Made by a program: the position numbers and the translations under genes
From: Pseudomonadales bacterium
GTDB lineage: Bacteria; Pseudomonadota; Gammaproteobacteria; Pseudomonadales; Ketobacteraceae
Length of the DNA stretch: 63,285 bases
NCBI GenBank assembly: GCA_002708905.1
Contig: PAPM01000009.1
Location: 1 to 63,285, forward strand
Reading direction: 5' to 3'
Part shown: positions 37,163 to 47,083 of the stretch, piece by piece
Position numbering within the stretch: the first letter of the stretch is position 1
How the letters are laid out: every line of letters starts with the position of its first letter
The notes under the pieces: generated by a model
Database searches by the model: none
Seen by the model: only the letters and a program-made list of their open reading frames with translations
Told to the model about the DNA's origin: nothing

Positions 37163-38929
37163 CTAAAGATCAAAAACGCAGACAATGGTGATGATGGTGG
37201 CGGCACCGATCAAGACGTTCATCGGTAAACCGACTTTGAGAAAATCACGGAAAGTGTAGTTGCCCGGACCGAATACCATCAGGTTGGTGTGATAACCCAG
37301 GGGCGTGGCGAAGCTGGCAGAGGCGGCCATCATGATGGCAAACAGATAGGGCACCGGATCTAAACCCAATTGATGACAGATCTGCAGTACGATGGGCACC
37401 ATCAGGATGGCGGCACTATTATTGGTGATGAATTCAGTCAGCACGGAAATGATGATGTAAAGGGCGATCAGCAGCAGAATCGGGCTGTGGCCGCTGAGGT
37501 CGATGATCTGCAGTCCAAGCCAGTGGGCGGCCCCTGTACTGTGCAGGGCATTGCCCAGGGCAAAGGACGCGCCGATGGTGATCAGTACCGGTAGATCCAG
37601 GCTGCGTTGGGCCTGGGTAATGGAGCAGCAACGCAGGGCCAGCATGGCGGCTGCCCCCAGCAGCCCCGCATTCAGAATCGACATCAGCCCGCCGGCCGCA
37701 CTGATCACCACCGCCGCCAGGATAATCCAGGCCAACAGGGTTTTATGGTGCCGCACCGACTCCCGTTCCAGGTCGTTGACCAGCAGAAAGTCCCGGTTCA
37801 GGCGCTGCTGACGGACAAAGTTGGGGCGGGCTTCCAGCAGTAGAGTGTCGCCGGCCCGCAAGCTGATCGAGCCCAGGTTCTGTGCCACCCGCTCACCGTT
37901 GCGGGCCACCGCCAGCACCACCGCTCCATAGCGGTCCCGAAACTGGCTGTCCTTGATGCTGAGCCCCAGCACGGCGGAGTGGGGTGACAGCACGGCTTCC
38001 ACCAGGCAGCGCTCCGGCCGGTTGATTTCAAGTGGTGTCTCATCCTGGTGATTGGACGGCAGAATGCCACGGATCGCCAGCAGATCCGACAGGGCATCGG
38101 TGTCCCCGGCAAAAGTCAGGCGATCACCACCCTTCAGTTTTTCCAGGGGGGAGACTGCGGTGAGCAGGCTGCCGTCTCGCTCGATCTCCGCCAGGAACAG
38201 CCGCTTCAGATTGCGCAGTCCGGCGTCGTGAATGGTTTTATCCACCAAAGGCCCGCTGGGGTCAACAATCACATCCAGGGTGAACTCCCGCAGTTTGGCA
38301 AATGCTTGCCGTTGTTTGTGGCTGGGCAGCAGTCGTGGCAGCAACAGGGTCAACAGCAAGAGCCCGAACAGGCCCACCGGGATGCCGATGGCGGATATGG
38401 CAAACAGGCTGAATTCCGGTTGTCCGGTGAGGCTGGCGTACTGGCTGCTGACAATGAGATTGGTGCTGGTGCCGATCAGAGTCATGCTGCCGCCCAGAAT
38501 GGAGGCGTAGCTAAGGGGGATCAGCAGCTTGGACGCGGGTATATCGATCTTGCTGGCCCAACTGCGCACCGCCGGAATCAGGGTGGCCACCACCGGCGTA
38601 TTGTTGAGAAAAGCGCTGAGCAGCACCGTGGGGCCGCACAGCCGCAGAATGGCGCTGGTCACCGACTTGGGGCGTCCCAGAACCCGCCTTTCTATACCAT
38701 GGATGGCCCCGGAGGCCTGCATGCCCGCCGCAATCACGAACATCGCAGCCACGGTGATCAGGCCGGGGTTGCTGAATCCGCTCAAGGCCTCCTGCGGGCT
38801 CAGAATGCCGGTGGCACTGAGCAGGGTTAGAGCCCCCATCATCACCAGGTGCGTCGGCAGTTCCGTACGGATCAGAGTGGCTAACACCATCACCAACAGT
38901 CCAATGGTAAACCAGGCTTCCCAACCCAT
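37163..38929 (-). CDS. SLC13-family anion transporter with RCK_C domains
   Basis: The 588-residue transporter has two blocks of membrane segments flanking a soluble middle region (about 200-380) that holds two RCK_C (TrkA-C) domains, as in the SLC13/CitT-like group that moves dicarboxylates, sulfate or phosphate with sodium. The paired signature motifs are visible: LSAFLNNTPVVATLIP with GTSTNLIV, and FITNNSAAILMVPI with ATPLGYHTNLMVFGPG. The substrate cannot be read from the sequence. It is a single gene on the minus strand, 35 bases downstream of argH in the same direction. Confidence 0.92.
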   Translation of the reverse strand: MGWEAWFTIGLLVMVLATLIRTELPTHLVMMGALTLLSATGILSPQEALSGFSNPGLITVAAMFVIAAGMQASGAIHGIERRVLGRPKSVTSAILRLCGPTVLLSAFLNNTPVVATLIPAVRSWASKIDIPASKLLIPLSYASILGGSMTLIGTSTNLIVSSQYASLTGQPEFSLFAISAIGIPVGLFGLLLLTLLLPRLLPSHKQRQAFAKLREFTLDVIVDPSGPLVDKTIHDAGLRNLKRLFLAEIERDGSLLTAVSPLEKLKGGDRLTFAGDTDALSDLLAIRGILPSNHQDETPLEINRPERCLVEAVLSPHSAVLGLSIKDSQFRDRYGAVVLAVARNGERVAQNLGSISLRAGDTLLLEARPNFVRQQRLNRDFLLVNDLERESVRHHKTLLAWIILAAVVISAAGGLMSILNAGLLGAAAMLALRCCSITQAQRSLDLPVLITIGASFALGNALHSTGAAHWLGLQIIDLSGHSPILLLIALYIIISVLTEFITNNSAAILMVPIVLQICHQLGLDPVPYLFAIMMAASASFATPLGYHTNLMVFGPGNYTFRDFLKVGLPMNVLIGAATIITIVCVFDL

Positions 38930-38964
38930 AGAAACTGCTGTCCTCCCCGGGGAGTGTGATGGTC

Positions 38965-40377
38965 TTAACGTGCGGTCAGTTTGGCGCGGGCCCGGCCAGC
39001 AGCGGCTCGAACCTGATCCGGAGCAGTGCCCCCAAGGTGATTGCGTGCATTGACTGATCCTTCCAGGGTCAGCACGTCAAACACGTCTTCGCGGATAATA
39101 TCGCTGAACTGCTGCAGCTCCTGCAAGGACATTTCTGCCAGGTCTTTTTTGGAGGCCACACCATAACCCACCGCTTTGCCCACCACTTCGTGGGAGTCAC
39201 GGAACGGCATGCCTTTCTTCACCAGATAGTCGGCGAGGTCGGTGGCGGTGGAGAAACCGCGACGGGCGGCCTCCCGCATATTCTCTTTCTTTACCTGCAA
39301 TGCCGGGATCATGTCGGCGTAGGCCCGCACGCAGTTGAACAGCGTGTCCACCGTATCAAACAGGGGTTCCTTGTCTTCCTGGTTGTCCTTGTTGTAGGCC
39401 AGGCACTGGGATTTCATCAGGGTCAGCAGCGAAATCAGGTGACCATTGACGCGGCCGGTTTTGCCCCGTACCAGTTCCGGCACATCGGGGTTCTTCTTTT
39501 GGGGCATGATGGAGGAGCCGGTGCAGAATCGGTCCGGCAGATCCACAAAATCAAACTGGGCCGAAGCCCACAGCACCAGCTCTTCTGAGAAGCGGGACAG
39601 GTGCGTCATGGCCAGGGATGCGGCGGCGCAGAACTCAATAGCAAAATCCCGATCGCTTACGCCATCCAGGGAATTCTCGCAGATACCTTCAAAGCCCAAC
39701 AATTTGGCGGTGATGGTGCGGTCAATGGGGTAGGTTGTGCCCGCCAGGGCAGCAGAGCCCAAAGGCATACGGTTGACCCGCTTGCGGCAATCCAGCAAAC
39801 GCTCGTAATCCCGGAACAGCATCTCATTCCAGGCCAGGATATGGTGACCGAACGTCACCGGCTGCGCGGTCTGCAGGTGAGTAAACCCCGGCATGATGGT
39901 GTCGGCTTCCCGCTCCGCCAGATCGACAAGTCCGGTCTGCAGACGGGTGATTTCGCTCAGGATCGCATCGATGGCATCCCGCAGATAGAGGCGGATATCG
40001 GTGGCCACCTGGTCGTTGCGGGAACGTCCGGTGTGGAGCTTTTTGCCGGTGATGCCGATGCGCTGGGTCAGGCGCGCCTCGATATTCATGTGCACGTCTT
40101 CCAGGGCGACCGACCATTCGAATTCACCGTTGCGGATTTCCTGGCGGATCGCCTCCAGACCGTCAATGATCTGGGTCTTCTCTTCCCGGGTCAGCACGCC
40201 CACTTCCGCCAACATGGTGGCATGGGCAATGGAGCCGTTGATGTCCTGCTCAGCCATTTTCTGGTCGAAATCAACCGAGGCGGTGAAGACCTGAACGAAG
40301 GCGTCGGTGGCTTCAGTGAAGCGGCCACCCCACTGGATGTTCTGAGTGGGCTGATTATTATTGGAAGAGTCTGACAT
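38965..40377 (-). CDS. argH: Argininosuccinate lyase
   Basis: The 470-residue enzyme splits argininosuccinate into arginine and fumarate. The fumarase-superfamily signature [12 protein letters not shown] is present near residue 285, with the flexible catalytic Ser loop, and [13 protein letters not shown] near 115. The N-terminus [20 protein letters not shown] is chosen because conserved WGGRF follows; the frame is open upstream but that part is unconserved. Its place beside algZ/algR matches pseudomonads. Confidence 0.96.
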   Translation of the reverse strand: MSDSSNNNQPTQNIQWGGRFTEATDAFVQVFTASVDFDQKMAEQDINGSIAHATMLAEVGVLTREEKTQIIDGLEAIRQEIRNGEFEWSVALEDVHMNIEARLTQRIGITGKKLHTGRSRNDQVATDIRLYLRDAIDAILSEITRLQTGLVDLAEREADTIMPGFTHLQTAQPVTFGHHILAWNEMLFRDYERLLDCRKRVNRMPLGSAALAGTTYPIDRTITAKLLGFEGICENSLDGVSDRDFAIEFCAAASLAMTHLSRFSEELVLWASAQFDFVDLPDRFCTGSSIMPQKKNPDVPELVRGKTGRVNGHLISLLTLMKSQCLAYNKDNQEDKEPLFDTVDTLFNCVRAYADMIPALQVKKENMREAARRGFSTATDLADYLVKKGMPFRDSHEVVGKAVGYGVASKKDLAEMSLQELQQFSDIIREDVFDVLTLEGSVNARNHLGGTAPDQVRAAAGRARAKLTAR

Positions 40378-40769
40378 GGTGATTCCTGTTGTGGATATTA
40401 CGACTAGGCCTGAATTCGAAAGGCGCGAGTATATCACGCAGCTATCCGCAAACCATAAGCCCTCAACCAGCCAGGTGGTGCGATCGCTTGTCAGGTGGTT
40501 ACATGCTGTAACATTCCTTGCAAAATCCAACACTTGCCCGGCTCTCTAGTCACAAATTGCCAGTTTTATATTCATGGGGGTTATGTATGATTAGGCTATG
40601 GTTGCGTGTTTTTTGATCATGCCGACTGTTTGGTCATTCCGACTGCTGTGGGAACCACGCACCTGGCGCACCTGGATAGGAACAATAACCTGCATAGCAA
40701 CAATAAGACTACAGAATCGCAACTCTAAAAATCGGATACACAAATTGCTTTTGAATTGAGGGCTTTACT
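40378..40769. other. Intergenic region between argH and the large lipoprotein gene
   Basis: This 392-base gap separates divergent genes and must hold both promoters. It contains several short repeats: CGCACCTGG twice in tandem (about 40658-40675), and GCCGACTG / TCCGACTG following CAT (about 40618-40647). No gene, hairpin terminator or clear consensus promoter was found. Confidence 0.4.
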
Positions 40770-43217
40770 TTGAGAATAATAACCAGAGCACTGCTTCTAT
40801 TGGCCGCCTTTGGGCTGGCTGCCTGTGATCAGGCCAGCATCGTTGCACCGTCGAACAACTCTGTGGAGACGGTCAAACCCGCTAATTTCATAGTGAGCTT
40901 CACCAACGGTACAGCGCCGTCTCCGTTACAACTTGAAATCAACGGCAAAGATGTGAAGAGCGCTTTCACTCTGGCTGACGATGGCGCCAGCCTGAATGCC
41001 ACCAGTGATGAAATCGAGACTTTCTGTGCGACCGAATACTTTGGGGATTGCATCGTGTCCGGTCGCAACCTGTTCCGCATGACGGCAGGCACCACCCTGA
41101 AGCAGGCTGTGTTCTTCTACGACACCACCGGCCCACAGATTCGCATTACCGGCACGGACCGCGACGCCAAGACGGTGTCCGGTTATGTCTATGATCCGGG
41201 CGGCGTCACCAGCGTCTTTCTGGATGATGCTACGGTAACTCTGGATGCGGACAATCACTTCACCGATGTGCCTTACGTGGATCAGCCGCGCAATGTGTTT
41301 GTGGCAACGGATGGCTTTAATCAGACCAGCACCACCACCTTTGCCCGCAACGACACCGAATACACCGGCCTGTCTGCCTACCTGAGCGACAGCGGGTTGC
41401 AATTTATCATTCCGACCCTGGAACAGACTTTGTCCGGGCAGGATCTGACGCCAATCCTGGAGGCTCTCGGGCCCATTAACATTGATGTTCCCATCACACT
41501 GCTGGGGGATTTCAGAGCCACCATGACGGTTAATGATCTGGCCATGGATAACCTGGATCTGGATCTTGGCTTGGTGGATGCCGGCCTGGATCTGCGCAAG
41601 TTCTATGCAGAAGATCTGGAGGTAGGGCTGACGCTGGATAGCGTAAGTTACAAGTCCCTGTTGACCCTGGGCCAGTGGGTTTCCATTCCTCTGAAAGCGG
41701 ATGTCACTGTCACCACCGACGGTGATCCCGGTTATATTGAAGCTTCCACCCTGGTGGACCTGGGTGTGGTGGATCGCAATGTCAGCCTGGATACCTCGGG
41801 AACGACACTGGCGACTTCCGATCTGGACGTAGCTATTGTCTGGCTCGACAATGGTGGCCTGCTCTCCAACGTGCTGAGTGCCATCGCAGACGTGGTAATC
41901 GATATTATGCTGCAGTGGTTCGATTCTCTGCTGCTGACGATAGTGGACTATATGGTTGACTGGTTGGTGTCGGCGGTTCTGGATGAAATCGGGATCGGCC
42001 TGAGTGTTGATGTGGATGGCGCTGAAGGCCCTGTCACGCCGCTGGCTGTAAACGCGGTCCCGGACACACTCAATAACGATGCTGAGGGCCTGACGGTGCG
42101 CCTGGCCCTCAATGCCAAGGCACCTGAACCGGCCGCCTTTGTCGCTCCCTCTCTGGGTTCTCTGCACACCGGTGGTGTTGCGCCGATTATGAACGGATTT
42201 ACACCCGATGGTTCAGGCTATGATTTCGGCGTGGGGCTTTCTGCCAATGTGCTCAACCAGATCCTGGCCGCCGCGCACGATTCCGGCCTGACCACCATCC
42301 AAATTGCACCCGGCTTCTACCCTTCTTTGGTGGACGGAACCCAGACCCTGACTGATCTGCCGGAAGGCACCCTGATCGGGATACGCCTGCTGCCGAAGTC
42401 CGCGCCCTACATGACCCTGGGTGATGCCGGTTCAGGTGCAGCAGGTACCCTGCATTGGTACGATGTGTCCTTCGCCCTGGATATGTACGTCGAAGGCTGG
42501 GATAACTACCGCACCATCTTCGGTGCCACCCTGAATATCAATGTGCCTTTTACTGTGGATTCCACCTTCGGTGGTAATTTGGCGCTGGGCTTTGACCAGG
42601 TGCCGGTGATTGAGATCATAGAAACCAGCACCGGTGGCGTGCTGCCGATTCCCCCAGGTTTTATCAACAGCATTGTCGAGTATGCGGTCCCCCTGGCCCT
42701 GCCCATGTTGGGCGATGCACTGCAGGCCATTCCCCTGCCGAGTATCCTTGGCCACGTGTTGTTTATGGAACAATTCTGGGTTGAGAGCAGCAGCAACGGT
42801 GAAAACCACACCCTGGCACTTGCCGGCAGATTGATTCCGGAGGAGATCGCCCGAAACGCTGCGGCACCCTCTACCTTTATCGGCATGGTGACGTACTCAC
42901 AGACTACCGTCGAGATGGAGTCCGTCAGTAATGGAACGGTTACCGTTAACACCATCGAGCTGGATAACGGCGCGGTCGACATCGCCATTTCCGGCAACAA
43001 TCCCAACCCGGAATACGGCGGCCTGCAATTCCGCTATCAGGTCGATGGTGGCGGCTGGAGTGCGTGGCAAGAGCGTACCAATATCGTGTTGGACAGTTTC
43101 CTGGCCGGTGATCACGTGGTGAAGGTGTGCGCACGCAGCGCCCTGATGAAAGAGGAAGCGGAGGAAACCTGCCCGGTGGTGAGCTTCACCACGACAGAAG
43201 TCGTTCCCGCGCCTTAG
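40770..43217 (+). CDS. Large lipoprotein, probable TULIP/BPI-like lipid-binding fold
   Basis: The 815-residue protein has a lipoprotein signal (LLLLAAFGLAAC, Cys19). Residues about 40-200 are strand-rich and Ig-like. From about 200 to 730 it shows two pseudo-symmetric halves with amphipathic strands and long helices. SANVLNQILAAAHDSG (about 490) and LPMLGDALQAIPLPSIL (about 644-660) resemble the C-terminal domain signatures of BPI/LBP-type TULIP proteins, as best I can judge by eye. A C-terminal Ig-like module follows. The start is a TTG with GAGGG 8 bases upstream. It has no adjacent partner gene. The fold assignment is an inference. Confidence 0.78.
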   Translation: MRIITRALLLLAAFGLAACDQASIVAPSNNSVETVKPANFIVSFTNGTAPSPLQLEINGKDVKSAFTLADDGASLNATSDEIETFCATEYFGDCIVSGRNLFRMTAGTTLKQAVFFYDTTGPQIRITGTDRDAKTVSGYVYDPGGVTSVFLDDATVTLDADNHFTDVPYVDQPRNVFVATDGFNQTSTTTFARNDTEYTGLSAYLSDSGLQFIIPTLEQTLSGQDLTPILEALGPINIDVPITLLGDFRATMTVNDLAMDNLDLDLGLVDAGLDLRKFYAEDLEVGLTLDSVSYKSLLTLGQWVSIPLKADVTVTTDGDPGYIEASTLVDLGVVDRNVSLDTSGTTLATSDLDVAIVWLDNGGLLSNVLSAIADVVIDIMLQWFDSLLLTIVDYMVDWLVSAVLDEIGIGLSVDVDGAEGPVTPLAVNAVPDTLNNDAEGLTVRLALNAKAPEPAAFVAPSLGSLHTGGVAPIMNGFTPDGSGYDFGVGLSANVLNQILAAAHDSGLTTIQIAPGFYPSLVDGTQTLTDLPEGTLIGIRLLPKSAPYMTLGDAGSGAAGTLHWYDVSFALDMYVEGWDNYRTIFGATLNINVPFTVDSTFGGNLALGFDQVPVIEIIETSTGGVLPIPPGFINSIVEYAVPLALPMLGDALQAIPLPSILGHVLFMEQFWVESSSNGENHTLALAGRLIPEEIARNAAAPSTFIGMVTYSQTTVEMESVSNGTVTVNTIELDNGAVDIAISGNNPNPEYGGLQFRYQVDGGGWSAWQERTNIVLDSFLAGDHVVKVCARSALMKEEAEETCPVVSFTTTEVVPAP

Positions 43218-43244
43218 TACTTTCAATAGTAATACGTTGACACC

Positions 43245-43268
43245 GAAAGCCGGCTTATGCCGGCTTTC
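43245..43268 (+). terminator. Rho-independent terminator after the large lipoprotein gene
   Basis: GAAAGCCGGC (43245-43254) and GCCGGCTTTC (43259-43268) form a perfect 10-bp stem with a TTAT loop, followed by TCTATTTC. Confidence 0.7.
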
Positions 43269-43353
43269 TCTATTTCTACCTTGGGTAAATTCTGCTATGC
43301 CGAAGAGAGCTTGGCGTATACTGGTTTTATGACTTCACAAAAAGAGCCCAGTG

Positions 43354-44415
43354 ATGAGCCGACCAAGTAAACGTCAAGCCGATCAGGAGGAAACCTTCTT
43401 CCTGCCGGATCTGTGTGATCGCCAGTCGGTGTTCTTCCTGGTCTTGATCGCTGAGCTGTTTTCGCTGGTCATTGTGCTGGTGGACAGCAGTCTGTTGGGC
43501 TTCGACTGGATGCAGTTGGGTTTGGTTTCCCTGTTTGTGCAGTGGGTGGCACTGTCCAGCGCCGGTATGCTGTGCAAGCTGCGGGGCTATCTGCGCACGT
43601 TGCCCCAACAGCGGGCGGTGATGATCAGCTACCTGTTGATTCCTGCGAACACCTGGGTGATGAGTGCGGTCAGTCAGATCAGCTTTAACTTCAACCCCAA
43701 CAGCAGCTTTTTCAGCATTGTCTTCTCCAATACGGTGCTCACCCATGTGACCATTGCGGCCATTATCGGCGGGTTGGTGATTCGCTATTTCTATCTGCAA
43801 GCCATGTTGATAGCCCGTCGCCAGTCTGAGCTGCTGCACCGGATTCAGGCGCTGCAGTCCCGTATTCGCCCCCATTTTCTGTTTAACAGCATGAACATCA
43901 TCGCCAGCCTGATCGAAACCGACCCCCGCGCCGCTGAGAATGTGGTGGAGGACCTGTCGGCCCTGTTTCGGGCCAGCCTCAACCATGTGGGCAACCAGGT
44001 ACCCCTGCAGGAAGAGATTGATCTGTGCAATAAATACCTGAACATCGAAAAGCTGCGCCTCGGTAAGCGATTAGATGTGCAGTGGGAGATTCGCTCGGTG
44101 CCGGAGCAGGTGAGGATTCCCCTGCTGACCCTGCAGCCACTCTTGGAAAACGCAGTATTACATGGAGTACAGCCTCTGCCTCAGGGAGGGATTGTTGAAA
44201 TTGTGGCCAGTTATTCCCATGGTGTGTTTGAGCTGTCCATTACCAACCCCTATGTGGAAAAAACCAGCACGGTGGAATCCCAGGGCAACCGTATGGCCCT
44301 GGAGAATACCCGCAACCGACTGGCGGCCCTGTACGGTGATCGCGCCAAACTGACCGGTTACGTTGAAGGCAATCGCTACATCACGCGTCTTTCCTATCCG
44401 TATCCTGGAAAGTAG
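43354..44415 (+). CDS. algZ: AlgZ/FimS-type LytS-family sensor kinase
   Basis: The 353-residue kinase has four hydrophobic segments in the first 150 residues and a His_kinase (LytS-type) domain with the motif IRPHFLFNSMNIIASL near 169-184, the region where the phospho-acceptor His lies, and LQPLLENAVLHGV as the N-box. It is immediately upstream of an AlgR-like LytTR regulator and downstream of argH, as algZ (fimS) is in P. aeruginosa, where the pair controls alginate and type IV pili. The start at 43354 is ATG; a GTG just before it is also possible. Confidence 0.9.
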   Translation: MSRPSKRQADQEETFFLPDLCDRQSVFFLVLIAELFSLVIVLVDSSLLGFDWMQLGLVSLFVQWVALSSAGMLCKLRGYLRTLPQQRAVMISYLLIPANTWVMSAVSQISFNFNPNSSFFSIVFSNTVLTHVTIAAIIGGLVIRYFYLQAMLIARRQSELLHRIQALQSRIRPHFLFNSMNIIASLIETDPRAAENVVEDLSALFRASLNHVGNQVPLQEEIDLCNKYLNIEKLRLGKRLDVQWEIRSVPEQVRIPLLTLQPLLENAVLHGVQPLPQGGIVEIVASYSHGVFELSITNPYVEKTSTVESQGNRMALENTRNRLAALYGDRAKLTGYVEGNRYITRLSYPYPGK

Positions 44416-44473
44416 TTATTTGTGGACTTATAAGTATACAAAACAACCAAAAAGGTTGAATTGGTGCTCTATT

Positions 44474-44503
44474 TTGATTCGGTTTCCATGCTAAGGTTAG
44501 TAG
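44474..44503 (+). promoter_or_regulatory. Candidate promoter of algR
   Basis: TTGATT (44474-44479) and TAGTAT (44498-44503) are spaced by 18 bases in the 152-base gap between algZ and algR. The match is moderate and by eye only. It suggests algR can be transcribed separately from algZ. Confidence 0.35.
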
Positions 44504-44567
44504 TATGGCGATTAACTCACCTGAGTCGTCCACCTGATAAGAATACGAATAAGAGATGTGTGGCCCG

Positions 44568-45317
44568 ATGATTCGAGTGTTGATATGTGATGATGAACCT
44601 CTGGCACGCGACCGCTTGCGGCGAATGCTGGAAAAAGTGCCGGCGACCCTGTGTGTGGGCGAGGCTGAGAATGGCCAGGAACTCCTGGAACTGGTGCCCC
44701 AGGCACACCCCGACCTGATTTTACTGGATATCCGCATGCCCGGCATGGACGGGCTGCAGGCCGCGTCCCGGCTCAGTGACGGCGAGAACCCTCCCGCGAT
44801 AGTCTTTTGTACCGCTTATGACGAGCACGCTATCGAAGCGTTCAAAGTCAACGCGGTGGACTACCTTATGAAGCCGGTGCGGCAGGAGGACCTTGAGACG
44901 GCCCTCAACAAGGCCGGGCGCATCAATAAGGCCCAGATGAATGCAGTGCGCCGGGAAATGGGGGATGAGTCCAATCCGGAGGGGGGTGAGCGGGAGTACA
45001 TCAGTGCCCGCAGCCGCCGTGGTATCGAGCTGATTCCGGTGGCGGATGTGCGTTACTTTCTGGCGGATCAGAAATACGTCACCGTGCGTCACAGTCAGGG
45101 GGAAACCCTGCTGGATGAGACCCTTAAGGACCTGGAAACGGAATTCGGTGACCGCTTTTTGCGGATTCATCGCAATGCCCTGGTGGCCCTGAATTACATT
45201 GAGGGTATGGAGCACAAGGGTAATCAATACCAACTGCGTATCCAGGGCATTGAGGAGCGCCTCACGGTCAGTCGCCGCCATGCCTCCGCCGTGAAGAAGC
45301 TGCTTCAAAGTCTTTGA
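44568..45317 (+). CDS. algR: AlgR-type LytTR response regulator
   Basis: The 249-residue regulator has a receiver domain (Asp8-Asp9, phospho-acceptor Asp54 in LILLDIRMPGMDG, YLMKPVRQEDL with the Lys) and a C-terminal LytTR DNA-binding domain (YISARSRRGIELIPV, FLRIHRNALVAL). It is the partner of algZ. MIRVLICDDEPLARDRL is the family N-terminus, so ATG 44568 is preferred over ATG 44556. The hemC start lies 41 bases downstream. Confidence 0.93.
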   Translation: MIRVLICDDEPLARDRLRRMLEKVPATLCVGEAENGQELLELVPQAHPDLILLDIRMPGMDGLQAASRLSDGENPPAIVFCTAYDEHAIEAFKVNAVDYLMKPVRQEDLETALNKAGRINKAQMNAVRREMGDESNPEGGEREYISARSRRGIELIPVADVRYFLADQKYVTVRHSQGETLLDETLKDLETEFGDRFLRIHRNALVALNYIEGMEHKGNQYQLRIQGIEERLTVSRRHASAVKKLLQSL

Positions 45318-45358
45318 TGTGATAGGGTTGCTGCCAGTAAGAACAAGGCGGTAACCCC

Positions 45359-46297
45359 ATGACAGATAACGTACTCCGTATAGCCACCCGAGAAAGTCCC
45401 CTGGCCCTGTGGCAGGCCGAATACGTCAAATCCAAACTGGAACAGGCTCATCCCGGGCTGACGGTTGAGTTGCTGGGTATGAAGACCCGGGGCGATGTCA
45501 TCCTGGACACTCCACTGGCTAAAGTGGGTGGCAAAGGACTGTTTGTGAAAGAGCTGGAAGTGGCCATGCTGGAGAAGCGGGCCGACATCGCCGTGCATTC
45601 CATGAAGGATGTGCCGGTGGAGTTTCCCGAAGGCCTCGGGCTGGTGGTGATCTGCGAGCGGGAAGACCCCCGCGATGCCTTTGTTTCCAATGAATATGAC
45701 TCTGTGGATGACCTGCCGGTGGGTGCGGTGGTGGGTACCTGCAGCCTGCGCCGTCAGGCTCAATTGAAAGCCCGCCGCCCGGACCTGAAAATCGTCAATC
45801 TGCGGGGCAATGTGAATTCCCGGTTGGCCAAGCTGGATGACGGTAAGTTTGAGGCCATTATCCTGGCAGCCGCCGGACTCAAGCGCCTCGGCTTTGAAAG
45901 CCGTATCCGTCGCGCCATGCCGCCGGAGGAAAGCTTGCCGGCAGTGGGCCAGGGTGCCGTGGGTATTGAGTGTCGGCTGGATGACCAGCGCACCATTGAT
46001 CTGCTGCAGTGCCTGAAGCATGAGGACACCACCACCCGAGTGCAGGCCGAACGGGCTATGAACAATCGCCTGGAAGGGGGTTGCCAGGTGCCGATCGCAG
46101 GTTATTCTGTGCTCGATGGCGACCAGATCTGGTTGCGCGGGCTGGTAGGTGAGCCGGATGGGAGCAATATTGTACGCCATCAGCTGCGTGGTCACCGGGA
46201 TCAGGCGGAAACCCTGGGACGGGAACTGGCAGAAATACTGCTAAAACAAGGAGCGCGGGAGATCCTGGATCGGCTTTATCATCAGGAACAGCAGTGA
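45359..46297 (+). CDS. hemC: Porphobilinogen deaminase (hydroxymethylbilane synthase)
   Basis: The 312-residue enzyme assembles four porphobilinogens into hydroxymethylbilane. The dipyrromethane-cofactor Cys lies in [12 protein letters not shown] near 242-245. Other family segments are present: [14 protein letters not shown] at the start, [11 protein letters not shown], and the [12 protein letters not shown] motif with substrate-binding arginines. Its stop overlaps the hemD start (GTGA), so translation is coupled. The hemC-hemD-hemX-hemY order directly after algR is the pseudomonad arrangement. Confidence 0.96.
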   Translation: MTDNVLRIATRESPLALWQAEYVKSKLEQAHPGLTVELLGMKTRGDVILDTPLAKVGGKGLFVKELEVAMLEKRADIAVHSMKDVPVEFPEGLGLVVICEREDPRDAFVSNEYDSVDDLPVGAVVGTCSLRRQAQLKARRPDLKIVNLRGNVNSRLAKLDDGKFEAIILAAAGLKRLGFESRIRRAMPPEESLPAVGQGAVGIECRLDDQRTIDLLQCLKHEDTTTRVQAERAMNNRLEGGCQVPIAGYSVLDGDQIWLRGLVGEPDGSNIVRHQLRGHRDQAETLGRELAEILLKQGAREILDRLYHQEQQ

Positions 46298-47067
46298 CCA
46301 GCGAGTTGCAAGGTGCCACTGTGCTGGTGACGCGGCCACGGGAGCAGGCGACTGAACTCTGTGAAACCCTGGAGCAGGTCGGGATGCCTGTGATCCTGCT
46401 GCCGACCCTGGCCATTGAGCCCATTGCGTTGGGGCCGGAGCAGCGCAGCCGAATCCTCGATCTGGATCAGTACGCGTTTGTTATCTGCGTGTCCCCCAAT
46501 GCGGCGCGTCTGGGCCTGGATGCGCTGGCGGATTACTGGCCCCAGTGGCCGGTGCAGCAACAATGGCTGGCAGTGGGGCCGGCCACCGGCGAGGCCATGT
46601 CGGACTGGAACCTGAACCTGAAAGTTGCCCAGCAGGGAGCTACCAGTGAGACGCTGTTGGACTGGCCGGAATTGCAGGATCTGACGGACCAGCGGGTGTT
46701 GATCATGCGCGGAGAAGGGGGGCGGGAAACCCTGGCGGATACCTTACGTCAACGGGGTGCCCGGGTGGATTACCTGGAACTCTATCGGCGGGCGGTGCCG
46801 GCGGAAGATCCCCAACCGTTGCTGGAGGCATTGCAGCAACCAGGCAGGGTCATTATCACCGTGACAAGCGGGGATGGATTACGTAATCTCATGGCCATGG
46901 TGGGGGATGCATTGCCCCGATTGCAGTCCTGTCCATTGGTGGTGGTCAGCGGCCGCCTGGCAGAGTTTGCCAAAGAACAAGGCTTTCTTGATGTGTGGCA
47001 GGCGCAGAGCCCGGCTGCCTTTGATATGATCAAGACCATCGGTGCCATCCAACAACAGGAATCATAA
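46294..47067 (+). CDS. hemD: Uroporphyrinogen-III synthase
   Basis: The 257-residue product closes and rearranges hydroxymethylbilane to uroporphyrinogen III. The family is poorly conserved, but [19 protein letters not shown] at the N-terminus, the [10 protein letters not shown] segment, the [17 protein letters not shown] motif and [14 protein letters not shown] near the end are typical. It starts with GTG overlapping the hemC stop by four bases. No alternative start has a better ribosome binding site. Confidence 0.92.
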   Translation: MTSELQGATVLVTRPREQATELCETLEQVGMPVILLPTLAIEPIALGPEQRSRILDLDQYAFVICVSPNAARLGLDALADYWPQWPVQQQWLAVGPATGEAMSDWNLNLKVAQQGATSETLLDWPELQDLTDQRVLIMRGEGGRETLADTLRQRGARVDYLELYRRAVPAEDPQPLLEALQQPGRVIITVTSGDGLRNLMAMVGDALPRLQSCPLVVVSGRLAEFAKEQGFLDVWQAQSPAAFDMIKTIGAIQQQES

Positions 47068-47083
47068 GGCTTACAGGAATTCC

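Noticed and set aside
40926-42167. Long antisense reading frame of 413 codons
   Set aside because: It lies wholly within the plus-strand lipoprotein gene, which has a lipobox and coherent domains; the antisense product is rich in His, Gln and Arg with no family features.
45305-46195. Minus-strand reading frame of 296 codons
   Set aside because: It is antisense to hemC, a clear gene with a conserved Cys motif.
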